Below are positions 25,287 through 33,220 of a stretch of 64,000 nt of DNA, piece by piece (the stretch's first letter is position 1; each line of letters begins with the position of its first letter). Location of the stretch: the NCBI RefSeq assembly GCF_900187375.1, contig NZ_FYEW01000003.1:186001-250000 (forward strand), in the 5' to 3' direction. The notes beneath the pieces were generated by a model. It was not told the DNA's origin, made no database searches, and was given only the letters and a program-made list of their open reading frames with translations. Both the position numbers and the translations under genes were made by a program. Origin of the DNA: Hymenobacter gelipurpurascens (lineage in GTDB: Bacteria > Bacteroidota > Bacteroidia > Cytophagales > Hymenobacteraceae).

Positions 25287-26672
25287 CTACAGCAAAGTGC
25301 CGCTTAGCACGAACGTTGCTACTGAGAAGTAGATAATCAGGCCGGTAACGTCTACCAGCGTAGCCACGAACGGCGCCGAAGACGTAGCCGGGTCGAGGCC
25401 TAGTTTCCGCAGCAGCATGGGAAGCATGGCGCCAGATAGTGCCCCCCACAGCACAATGCCCAGCAGCGAGAAGCCTACCGTAACGGCAATCAGCTGCCAG
25501 TACGGCCCAAAGTAGCCTGGGTCGATGTAATTAGCCCACAGTACGATGCGTAAGGCGCCCACCACGCCCAGAATACCACCCAGCGCCAGCCCCGAAATGA
25601 TTTCGCGGCGCATTACAATCCACCAGTCGCTGAGCGTAAACTCGCCAAGGCTCATGGCCCGGATGATGAGCGAAGTGGCCTGGGAGCCCGCGTTGCCGCC
25701 CGCCGAAATAATGAGCGGGATAAACAGGCCTAGTACGGCCGCCTTCTGTAAGTCATCCTCGAAGTGGTGCATGGCCGAGGTGGTCAGCATCTCACCGATG
25801 AGCAGAATCACGAGCCAGCCAGCCCGCTTCTTCACCATCTTCCAAATGGGCGTATCGAGGTACGGCTCATCGAGGGCCTCCGAACCACCCAGTTTCTGGA
25901 TATCTTCGGTGTCTTCCTCTTCTCGAATGTCGAGGATGTCGTCGATGGTCACGATGCCGAACAGCACACCGTCGTCGTTCACAACGGGCAGGGCCACGCG
26001 GTTGTTGCGCCGAAACACCTCAATAGCTTCTTCCTGGTCCTGCATAGCTTTCAGGAACACGTAGCGGCGGTCCATGAGCTCGGTCACGCGCTTCTGCGGG
26101 TCGGCCAGCAGTACCTCCCGAATACCGATGTCGTCTACCAGCACGCCCCGCTCGTCCGTTACGTAGAGCACGCTCAGGGTTTCCGACTGCCCGCCGTGCC
26201 GGCGGATGTAGTCCAGAATCTGCTGCACCGTCCAGCTTTCCCGAATGGCAATGTAGTCGGGCGTCATGAGGCGGCCCACCGAGTACTCGGGGTAGCCCAG
26301 CAACTCCAGCGTTACCTTGCGCTCCGGCTCCGAGAGCGTCTGAATCAGCTCTTTTACGAAGTCATCGGGCAGGAATTCCAGCAAGGCCGTCCGGTCATCC
26401 GGCGACATCTCGTTGAGAATGTCCGAAATTTTATCCTGCGAGAGGTTAGCCAGAAAGTGCTTCTGAATATCCAGATCGAGGTATTCGAATACCTGCGTGG
26501 CCAAACTTAGTGGCAGCAACCGGAAGATAATCAGCTGTTCCCGTTCTTCCTCTTCGTCAATCAGCTCGACCAACTCGGCCGGCTCAAAATTTTTGAGGAG
26601 TTCCTTGAGCTTGAAAAACTCGCCCTCCTGAATCAGGGACGTAATGTGTTCGGTAGTCGGGTGCTGATTCAT
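25287..26672 (-). CDS. mgtE: Magnesium transporter MgtE
   Basis: The product has 461 residues, the usual MgtE length. Order of domains: the cytoplasmic N-domain of helical repeats (about 5-135; LPDDFVKELIQTLSEPER), two CBS domains (about 140-262; MTPDYIAIRESWTV and RRYVFLKAMQDQEEAI), a connecting helix (ALDEPYLDTPIWKMVKKR), and five membrane helices (about 285-461) with GGNAGSQATSLIIRAM, the signature that forms the Mg2+ pore. Cytosolic Mg2+ closes the channel through the N and CBS domains. A -7 promoter element lies 65 bases upstream. Confidence 0.95.
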   Translation of the reverse strand: MNQHPTTEHITSLIQEGEFFKLKELLKNFEPAELVELIDEEEEREQLIIFRLLPLSLATQVFEYLDLDIQKHFLANLSQDKISDILNEMSPDDRTALLEFLPDDFVKELIQTLSEPERKVTLELLGYPEYSVGRLMTPDYIAIRESWTVQQILDYIRRHGGQSETLSVLYVTDERGVLVDDIGIREVLLADPQKRVTELMDRRYVFLKAMQDQEEAIEVFRRNNRVALPVVNDDGVLFGIVTIDDILDIREEEDTEDIQKLGGSEALDEPYLDTPIWKMVKKRAGWLVILLIGEMLTTSAMHHFEDDLQKAAVLGLFIPLIISAGGNAGSQATSLIIRAMSLGEFTLSDWWIVMRREIISGLALGGILGVVGALRIVLWANYIDPGYFGPYWQLIAVTVGFSLLGIVLWGALSGAMLPMLLRKLGLDPATSSAPFVATLVDVTGLIIYFSVATFVLSGTLL

Positions 26673-26975
26673 GTAAACAAAGAGGGGTGTGTCTCGCTAG
26701 GCAGAGGGTGTTGGTGACAAGAGCCGAACCGGCGCGCAAAAGTAGCCTTTCGGGGGCAGATTACTGGGGTGCGCTGCAGAATAAATCCCCGGCCAACTAT
26801 GCCCCATCTACGCAGGTAAGTGGCCTACGGACTTTTAGTTACCTCAACAGTCTCGCTAGGCTACCTGGTTTAGGTTAGTGGGCTGCGCAGCGGGCGAGCG
26901 TAACCTTCCGCTGATGCTGGCAGTTCAGAGCCGAGTAGGTACGTACTTTAGCGCCCGTTCATCTTGCGCCCTTCT
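26673..26975. other. Divergent intergenic region between mgtE and cyanophycinase genes
   Basis: About 300 bases with no ORF of note. It holds the leftward TACTTTTG promoter element at 26737-26744 and, near 26947, a TACTTTAG-like element pointing to the rightward gene. I see no riboswitch fold upstream of mgtE by eye. Confidence 0.5.
26737..26744 (-). promoter_or_regulatory. -7 promoter element of mgtE
   Basis: Read leftward the sequence is TACTTTTG, an exact TAnnTTTG match, about 65 bases before the mgtE ATG. Confidence 0.5.
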
Positions 26976-27821
26976 ATGTCTGATCTGTCCGTTGTGCCAC
27001 TTGGTACGCTCGTCGCCCTGGGTGGAGGCGATGATGATGCGCTGCTGGCGCTACTCAGCGACATGCTGCCGACGCCAGATGCGCCGCTGGAAATTGTTAC
27101 GGTAGCCTCGCCCAATGCTTCCCGCACCGCCTCGGCCTATGAGAAAGCCTTCCGCGAACTGGGTTGCCGCAACGCCCATCACCTCACCATCAACGAGCAT
27201 TACCGCGCCGATGCGCCCGCTACGTTGCGCCGCCTGCGCCGCGCCAGCCTCGTGTTCTTCAGTGGCGGCGACCAGGAGCGCATCACCGATTTTCTGCAGC
27301 ACACCGAGTTCCTGACCATTCTGCGCGAACGGTACCAGCAGGATGCCGCTTTCATAGTGGCTGGTACCAGTGCCGGTGCCGCCGCCCTGCCCGATATAAT
27401 GCTGGTGGCGGGCTACGGCTGGCGCGCCTTGCGCAAAGGCGGCATCCAGACGAAGCCTGGCCTAGGCCTGTTGCCGCGGGTGCTCATTGATCAGCACTTT
27501 GTGGAGCGCGGCCGCTTCGGGCGGTTGGCCCACGCTCTGCTTACGCACTCCATGTGCTTGGGGCTAGGCCTGTCGGAAGAAACCGGCGTCATTATCCGGG
27601 GCGGCCAGGAGGCAGAAGTGTTTGGTGATGGCATTGTGATGGTGGTGGATGGCCACCAACTGACGGGCAGCAACCTGGGCCGCATTGGGCGCGGCGAGCC
27701 GGTAAGCGGCCAGAATCTGCGCGTGCACCTGCTGGTAGCCGGGCAGCGCCTCAACCTCGAAACCCGGGAGCTGATTTCGGCAGAGGGGCAAACATTTCAG
27801 GAAGAAGCCGACGTGCGCTAG
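26976..27821 (+). CDS. cphB: Cyanophycinase-like S51 peptidase
   Basis: The product has 281 residues from the ATG at 26976. It shows the S51 pattern: a GGGDDDALL N-terminal loop, FFSGGDQERI, the nucleophile Ser132 in GTSAGAAAL, IDQHFVERGRFGRLAHAL, and GLSEETG. Cyanophycinases cut cyanophycin (multi-L-arginyl-poly-aspartate) to the beta-Asp-Arg dipeptide. This copy has no signal peptide, so it is cytoplasmic. No cyanophycin synthetase gene lies in the window; it may be elsewhere, or the enzyme may cut other beta-aspartyl peptides. Confidence 0.88.
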   Translation: MSDLSVVPLGTLVALGGGDDDALLALLSDMLPTPDAPLEIVTVASPNASRTASAYEKAFRELGCRNAHHLTINEHYRADAPATLRRLRRASLVFFSGGDQERITDFLQHTEFLTILRERYQQDAAFIVAGTSAGAAALPDIMLVAGYGWRALRKGGIQTKPGLGLLPRVLIDQHFVERGRFGRLAHALLTHSMCLGLGLSEETGVIIRGGQEAEVFGDGIVMVVDGHQLTGSNLGRIGRGEPVSGQNLRVHLLVAGQRLNLETRELISAEGQTFQEEADVR

Positions 27822-28102
27822 GCCACCTGCCGCCACTTCTGCACGCGCATAGTAGTTTTCTGGGGGAAGCATACGGCCCGTTTGGGTTTCTGCGTTCAAG
27901 GCCTTGCGGAAGAGAAAACCCACTGTGCTTGCCATACTGGCCGATATCTGACGCCGGATGAGTATTATTAGGCCTGTAAACAGAAGGAAAATGGCAGGAG
28001 GTGAGTGATGACTCAAAAACTTACTCGGCTTGCCTAATATCGGATTGTTTTTTCTGCCTACATTTAGCTCCATAACCCCAAATTCTCACTCAATTCCACA
28101 TT

Positions 28103-29362
28103 ATGACTTTTAAATCTCTACTCCTCGTGGGTGGTGCGCTACTTACGGGTACGGCGGCCTCGGCGGGTGGCTATCAGGTGACGCTGGCCGGTCAGAAAAA
28201 CAACGGCATGGGCGGCGTAGGTGTGGGGCTTTCCCTTGATCAGGCCGCTATGTTCTACAACCCCGGCGCACTGGCTATGGTGAAAGACCGCGGCGTGCAG
28301 GTGGGCGTAAACGCTACCATTGCGCGCCAGGCGTTCCGGGCCGAGGCTGGCGGCACGCAGCGTGAGCTACAAACCACTACTTCTACTCCCTTCAACCTCT
28401 ACGCCGGCTTCGGCCCGACGGAAGGTAAATTCCGGGCTGGTATTGCCGTATACACGCCCTTCGGCTCGCAGCTGAAGTACGCTGATGGTTGGGAAGGCCG
28501 CTTTGCCCTCACCGACATCGACCTGAAGGCGATTTATGTGCAGCCCACCGCCAGCTACGCCATTACCGATCAGCTGAGCGTAGGCGCAGGCCTGATGATT
28601 CTGGCGCATGGCTCCGTAAACCTGCAGCGCGATATTCCTGCCCAGAACTCGGCCGGAGAGTTTGGCCACATTGAGCTCGATGGCAAGGCTGACACCAAAT
28701 TTGGCTACAACGTAGGCCTGTTCTACAAGCCTTCGGATAAGTTGAGCGTTGGCCTGAGCTACCGCTCCAAAATCAACGCCACGGTAAAAGATGGGGACGT
28801 AACGTTCTCGGGCCTCTCAAATACTGCTGCTGCCAGCTTCCAGGCGAAGAAATTCGGGGCTACGCTGCCACTGCCTGCTACAGCCAGCGTAGGTATCGGC
28901 GTAACGCCGAATGAGAAACTGACTCTTGGCTTTGATGTAAACTGGGTAGAGTGGAGCGCTTACGAGACGCTGAACTTCACGTTTGATGCACCAGTAAACG
29001 GCGCTAGCACCAGCACCTCGAAGCGTTATTACGAAGACGCCCTGACCTTCCGCCTCGGTGGCCAATACCAGGTTACCAGCGGCCTGACCGTACGTGCCGG
29101 TGCTGCTTACGACAACTCGCCCGTGCGTGACGGCTTCGTAACGCCCGAAACGCCAGATGCTGACCGTCGGACGGCTACCATCGGTGCTTCTTACAAGTTC
29201 GGTGAGCATTTCGGTCTAGACCTGAGCGCCCAGTACGTTAACCTGAAGAAGCGTACTGAAACTCAGTCTGACCTGATCAACAACGGCACTACGGACCGTG
29301 TGGCCGGTACTTACAAGACGATTGCCGTTGTGCCCGGTGTAGGCCTCAATTACACTTTCTAG
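28103..29362 (+). CDS. FadL/OmpP1 family outer-membrane transporter
   Basis: The product has 419 residues. A signal peptide ends SASAGG. The FadL N-terminal hatch follows: GYQVTLAGQKNNGMGGVGVGLSLDQAAMFYNPGALA. The rest is a large beta-barrel, with FNLYAGFG, YTPFGSQLKYADGWEGRF, the KLSVGLSYRSKI strand, and a final GVGLNYTF ending in Phe, the outer-membrane insertion signal. FadL proteins move hydrophobic molecules such as long-chain fatty acids across the outer membrane. It is 22 bases upstream of the GDSL lipoprotein gene. Confidence 0.92.
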   Translation: MTFKSLLLVGGALLTGTAASAGGYQVTLAGQKNNGMGGVGVGLSLDQAAMFYNPGALAMVKDRGVQVGVNATIARQAFRAEAGGTQRELQTTTSTPFNLYAGFGPTEGKFRAGIAVYTPFGSQLKYADGWEGRFALTDIDLKAIYVQPTASYAITDQLSVGAGLMILAHGSVNLQRDIPAQNSAGEFGHIELDGKADTKFGYNVGLFYKPSDKLSVGLSYRSKINATVKDGDVTFSGLSNTAAASFQAKKFGATLPLPATASVGIGVTPNEKLTLGFDVNWVEWSAYETLNFTFDAPVNGASTSTSKRYYEDALTFRLGGQYQVTSGLTVRAGAAYDNSPVRDGFVTPETPDADRRTATIGASYKFGEHFGLDLSAQYVNLKKRTETQSDLINNGTTDRVAGTYKTIAVVPGVGLNYTF

Positions 29363-29384
29363 TTCATTGAAATTCCCCCTACGC

Positions 29385-30842
29385 ATGAATACTTTTTCCT
29401 TGAAGCGCGTGCTGCCAGCCCTAGGTCTGCTAGGTATGGTTGCCTGTCAACCGGATATTGATGAGCCAAAAGTTGACCGTGGCTCGGCTGATTTCACGAA
29501 TTACGTAGCTATCGGCAATTCGCTTACCTCGGGTTACCAAAGTGGTGGCTTGTCGTTGGAGGGCCAGCAAAACTCTTATCCAGCTATTCTCGCTAAGCAA
29601 TTTGCAAAAGCGGGCGGTGGAGAGTTTGTGCAGCCACTGTTTGCCGATGCTCAAAAAGATGGCTCCGGCTATTTGAACCTGTTGGGGTTTACCAATACAG
29701 GTAGCCCTATTCTGCTTAGCCCTGGTCAAAGCGTAACTGTAACACCTGCCGGCGAGACTACGCCTCGGGTGGTAACCAACACAAAGGCCTACCAACTGGC
29801 CTATACTGGTAAGCAGCTGCCAGCCCCTCCCTTTGGCTCAGGAGCCAACGAATTGGCTCCTTACACAGGGGCCTTGCCTAACAACTTGGCGGTTCCGGGC
29901 ATCTCGGTGCTGAGTGCAGATGCTACTGCTTCAACCAACCCCCTTGTGTCAGGTGCTGCTCGGGCATATGGTAACCTCAATAACTTCTACCAGCGTCTGC
30001 TGCCAACTGCTGATCGTGGTACTAAGGATTATGTAACGTATATCAGCCAGGCAACCCCCACGTTCTTCAGCTGCTGGTTAGGTAATAACGACGTGCTGAC
30101 TTATGCTACGGCCGGGGCAGTAGCCGATGCTACCAACCCCTTCAGCAATATGACGGATACAACGAGCTTCAGCCGTGGCTATCGTAATATCCTGAATATT
30201 CTTTCTAAGGGGGGGACGGTAAAAGGAGTGGTAGCTAATATCCCGAACGTAACAAACTTGCCTTACTTCACGGCGGTGCCAGTAGCCACTATCATTGCCG
30301 GCATCAAAGGCAATGCGGCTATCCCGAATGCTGCTAATGCTAGCCTGTACATCCGGACTGGGGCAGGTACAGTGCGCGAGGCCACAGCAACTGATCTGCT
30401 TGTGTTACCTGCTTCATCTGTTATTGGTTCTGCTTCTACTACAGTTGGTAACCCTTTGCCAGTAGGAGTAGGGTACTCGGCTACTCAAAGCAACCCCTTG
30501 GATAGCAAGTATGTGCTGGATGCAGCAGAAGTAACAGCCATCGTTACGCGTACCAATCAGCTTAATACAATTATCGCGAGAGCGGCAATTCGCAACAAAG
30601 TCGCGTTGGCTGACATGAACGGCTTCTTTGGCTCAGTTGCCATGAATGGTTTCGCTACGAACGCCGTGGCCAACAACGCTAGCTTCATCCGCGGCAATTT
30701 GTTCTCACTGGACGGTGTGCATCCTACCTCGCGTGGCTATGCCGTTATTGCCAATGAGTTCATTCGGGTTATCAATCGGAACTACGGAGCATCTGTTCCG
30801 CTGGTGAACCCTAACGAGTATAATGCTATTCTGCTACCCTAA
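29385..30842 (+). CDS. SGNH/GDSL hydrolase lipoprotein
   Basis: The product has 485 residues from the ATG at 29385. The lipobox is MVAC. Block I is AIGNSLTSG (GDS changed to GNS, keeping the catalytic Ser), block III is WLGNNDVLTY, and block V with the catalytic Asp and His is LDGVHPTSRGYAVIANEF. SGNH enzymes hydrolyse esters. The gene follows fadL closely, a pairing common in Bacteroidota, which suggests release of fatty acids at the surface and uptake by FadL (inference). Base composition is slightly richer in A and T than in fadL. A strong terminator follows. Confidence 0.88.
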   Translation: MNTFSLKRVLPALGLLGMVACQPDIDEPKVDRGSADFTNYVAIGNSLTSGYQSGGLSLEGQQNSYPAILAKQFAKAGGGEFVQPLFADAQKDGSGYLNLLGFTNTGSPILLSPGQSVTVTPAGETTPRVVTNTKAYQLAYTGKQLPAPPFGSGANELAPYTGALPNNLAVPGISVLSADATASTNPLVSGAARAYGNLNNFYQRLLPTADRGTKDYVTYISQATPTFFSCWLGNNDVLTYATAGAVADATNPFSNMTDTTSFSRGYRNILNILSKGGTVKGVVANIPNVTNLPYFTAVPVATIIAGIKGNAAIPNAANASLYIRTGAGTVREATATDLLVLPASSVIGSASTTVGNPLPVGVGYSATQSNPLDSKYVLDAAEVTAIVTRTNQLNTIIARAAIRNKVALADMNGFFGSVAMNGFATNAVANNASFIRGNLFSLDGVHPTSRGYAVIANEFIRVINRNYGASVPLVNPNEYNAILLP

Positions 30843-30860
30843 TTGGTTGATTAGCGCAAT

Positions 30861-30896
30861 AAAAAAGCCTTTCCATTAGCATGGGAAGGCTTTTTT
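30861..30896. terminator. Intrinsic terminator of the fadL-GDSL operon
   Basis: AAAAAAGCCTTTCC pairs with GGGAAGGCTTTTTT around an 8-base loop, 19 bases past the stop codon; usable in both directions. Confidence 0.92.
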
Positions 30897-30924
30897 ATTG
30901 CCAGTAGGCCAGTAGCAAGGTGGC

Positions 30925-31941
30925 CTAGGAAAGCTGGACTGGTTGCAATACTTGGGGCAGTTCCGGGGCTACCTCGCCGGCTAAGCGGGCGGCAATGACC
31001 TGGGCATGGTAGCGGCCATTCTCGATAAACCAGCGGCTTGTGTTCAGGCCGCCACAGACGGTACCAGCTAGGTATACGCCAGGGCGGTTGGTTTCCAGGG
31101 TTTCGGCATCGTGCGTGGGCGTTTGGGCGGCATCCAGTTCGCAGGTGATGCCCAGGGCAGCCAGGAAGCTGAAGTCGGGGTGGTAGCCGGTGAGGGCGTA
31201 TACGTAGGAGGCGGGCAATATTTCTAGGCCACTCGGGGTCTGGATTTCTACTGCCTCTGGAGTAATGCGCTGAATGGTAGTATCGAAAAGCGCTTTGATG
31301 CGGCCTTCTTTAATGCGGTTTATCAGATCGGGTCGAATCCAGTACTTCACAGACTGGCTGATTTCTGCCCCCCGGATGACCATGGTAACATCCGCGCCAG
31401 CGCGCAGGAGTTGCAGCGCTGCCTTGGCGGAAGAGTTTTTGGCGCCCACCACTACTACCCGCTGCCCGGTATGGGCATAAGGCTCCTTGTAGTAGTGGTT
31501 TACATGAGGCAAGTCCTCGCCGGGTACGTTCAGGTAGTTGGGTATATCGTAGAAGCCGGTAGCCACTACCACAAAGCGGCAGGCTATGCGGCCTTTCTCC
31601 GTAATAACCTCATACTGGCCTAGGCCACCTTCTAGGCCAGTCACGCGCTCATAGAGCCGCAACGGAATCTTCTCCGAGAAGGCTACCCGACGGTAATAAT
31701 CCAGGCCATCTTCGCGCAGGGGCTTGTAATGGCTGGTTGGGAAGGGGTGGGCACCTATTTCCAGCAGCTCGGGCGTCGAGAAGAACTCCATGTTAGTGGG
31801 ATACCCGATGATGGAGTTCACCAAAGCCCCTTTATCCATAGCCACTACGGAAAAGCCGCGCCGCTGTACTTCAATGGCACACGCTAGGCCTACCGGTCCG
31901 GCGCCTATCACCACTACATCAAAAGCAGAATCTGTCGTCAT
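30925..31941 (-). CDS. ypdA: YpdA-like putative bacillithiol disulfide reductase
   Basis: The product has 338 residues from the ATG at 31941. The FAD-binding Rossmann motif VVIGAGPVGLACAIE is at the N-terminus and a second dinucleotide motif, VVVVGAKNSSAKAALQLLRAG, in the middle. There is no CxxC redox pair, as in YpdA/Bdr and unlike thioredoxin reductase. GYPTNMEFFSTPELLEIG is characteristic of the YpdA family. Family members reduce bacillithiol disulfide with NADPH. If correct, the organism probably makes bacillithiol; no biosynthetic gene is in this window. Confidence 0.85.
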   Translation of the reverse strand: MTTDSAFDVVVIGAGPVGLACAIEVQRRGFSVVAMDKGALVNSIIGYPTNMEFFSTPELLEIGAHPFPTSHYKPLREDGLDYYRRVAFSEKIPLRLYERVTGLEGGLGQYEVITEKGRIACRFVVVATGFYDIPNYLNVPGEDLPHVNHYYKEPYAHTGQRVVVVGAKNSSAKAALQLLRAGADVTMVIRGAEISQSVKYWIRPDLINRIKEGRIKALFDTTIQRITPEAVEIQTPSGLEILPASYVYALTGYHPDFSFLAALGITCELDAAQTPTHDAETLETNRPGVYLAGTVCGGLNTSRWFIENGRYHAQVIAARLAGEVAPELPQVLQPVQLS

Positions 31942-32007
31942 ATGCTGTAAGACCAACTTAAGGCCCGAGAGTTTACCTTGATGTCGGCCCGGGAACAGGT
32001 GGTGCTG

Positions 32008-32430
32008 TTACTGCTTGCGTTTCAGGGCGCTGAGAGCACCCGTCGACCACAAGGCCCAGCCCATGAGCACCGGTTGAAAGAAAAGCCGCCCCAGCCGTTT
32101 CGCATCGGTATCAAGGCCAAACGCGGAAATGTGGTGGGTGTACTGGTGCACATTGCCCGGAAAAACCAGCGCGTAAAACACGGCCAGCCCTAGGCCCATC
32201 CGCACCCGATGTTTGCCTTTCAAGGTGAGTAGCGCTAGGCCCAGACCTATCTCTACCACTCCCGATTGCAGCACCACGGTATCCTTGCTCAGCGGAACAA
32301 AATCGGGTACCTGGGCCTGAAATTCCTGCCGGGCAAACGTGAGGTGACCCGTGCCGGCTACTACCATAAAGGTGCCTAGTAGGCCACGGGCTACATTTTG
32401 TAGCGTGGTTGTGTGTGCATTTTCTATCAT
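32008..32430 (-). CDS. DoxX-like membrane protein
   Basis: The product has 140 residues with four hydrophobic helices (about 12-30, 50-70, 76-95 and 115-133). The sequence GLLGTFMVVAGTGHLTFARQEFQAQVPDFVP, then VVLQSGVVEIGLGLALL, then FPGNVHQYTHH is typical of the DoxX-like/DUF4267-type membrane family. The biochemical role is not established. It is 66 bases upstream of the ypdA-like gene on the same strand, so the two may form an operon. Confidence 0.75.
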   Translation of the reverse strand: MIENAHTTTLQNVARGLLGTFMVVAGTGHLTFARQEFQAQVPDFVPLSKDTVVLQSGVVEIGLGLALLTLKGKHRVRMGLGLAVFYALVFPGNVHQYTHHISAFGLDTDAKRLGRLFFQPVLMGWALWSTGALSALKRKQ

Positions 32431-32588
32431 ACCAAGTGCACTGAGATTGGCTCAGCCGCTAAGTATACGCCCAACTAGCTAAGCCAGATACTTCGATTGA
32501 AGGTGCCTGCAGATAAGAGCAGAGCCAGATACAACCTTTTGGCTAGTTGCCAGGTCATGGCTGTACACACCCTCTACCATATTTTTTT

Positions 32589-33134
32589 ATGAAAAGTATA
32601 CTGAAGTTACTGTTGGTCACAACCCTAGGTTTAAGTGCCTGCTCAAAAGACCACACCCCTCCTAAAGATTCCAAAATTGCCCTGCAGGGTACTTCTTGGC
32701 GCATGACGGCTTACAGTGTTGAGACTAAGCCGCTCACAGGAACGGGAAGTAGAATCTATGATTTTTTCAGATCGTACAGCCAGTATGCTCCGGTGCCATG
32801 CTTGGGACTAAATACCTTAACCTTTGCTTCAAGTGGAGAATTGCTTTGGACACAAGAGGCGGGAGGGTGCACAGTAGGTATAAGCCAAAATCCGCAGGGA
32901 GGAGCCATCAGCACGTGGGGAAAATGGCGCTTAAATGATGCAAAAACGCAATTGACGGTTGATACAGAATTTGCGGCGCCCGGCAGTTCTATGCTGCCCG
33001 TGATGTATGCCGCATCGGGTGCCTATGAGGTCATTCAGGTAGATAAATCGGCGTTGATTCTCAGCAGCAAACACATTATAGGTCGTCAGAAAGATTCCCT
33101 TCTGATAGAGCGGACTGTGTTTGCTCCGTTATAA
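32589..33134 (+). CDS. Hypothetical lipoprotein
   Basis: The product has 181 residues from the ATG at 32589. The signal peptide ends at the Cys in LSAC. The body starts IALQGTSWRMTAYSVETKPLTG and has LNTLTFASSGELLWTQEAGG, ISTWGKWRLNDAKTQLTV and SKHIIGRQKDSLLIERTVF. This is the shape of lipocalin-like small lipoproteins of Bacteroidota, where a beta-barrel opens with a GTSW-type motif. That link is inferred from pattern only. No operon partner; it converges on polA. Confidence 0.65.
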   Translation: MKSILKLLLVTTLGLSACSKDHTPPKDSKIALQGTSWRMTAYSVETKPLTGTGSRIYDFFRSYSQYAPVPCLGLNTLTFASSGELLWTQEAGGCTVGISQNPQGGAISTWGKWRLNDAKTQLTVDTEFAAPGSSMLPVMYAASGAYEVIQVDKSALILSSKHIIGRQKDSLLIERTVFAPL

Positions 33135-33148
33135 TCGAGCTTATTCTA

Positions 33149-33198
33149 CAACCAACGGCCCGGCTTCTTACTAGCATAAGAAGCCGGGCCGTTGGTTG
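33149..33198. terminator. 22-bp perfect hairpin between convergent genes
   Basis: Perfect arms at 33149-33170 and 33177-33198 around a six-base loop CTAGCA. It lies between the lipoprotein gene and polA. No U-tract flanks it on either strand, so termination is inferred from position and stability. Confidence 0.6.
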
Positions 33199-33220
33199 CA
33201 CTTGCGGACAATTGTTTGGG

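Noticed and set aside
25264..25449. Extension of the hypothetical lipoprotein frame into mgtE
   Set aside because: It overlaps the last 160 bases of mgtE and carries no signal; the lipoprotein start further down fits better.
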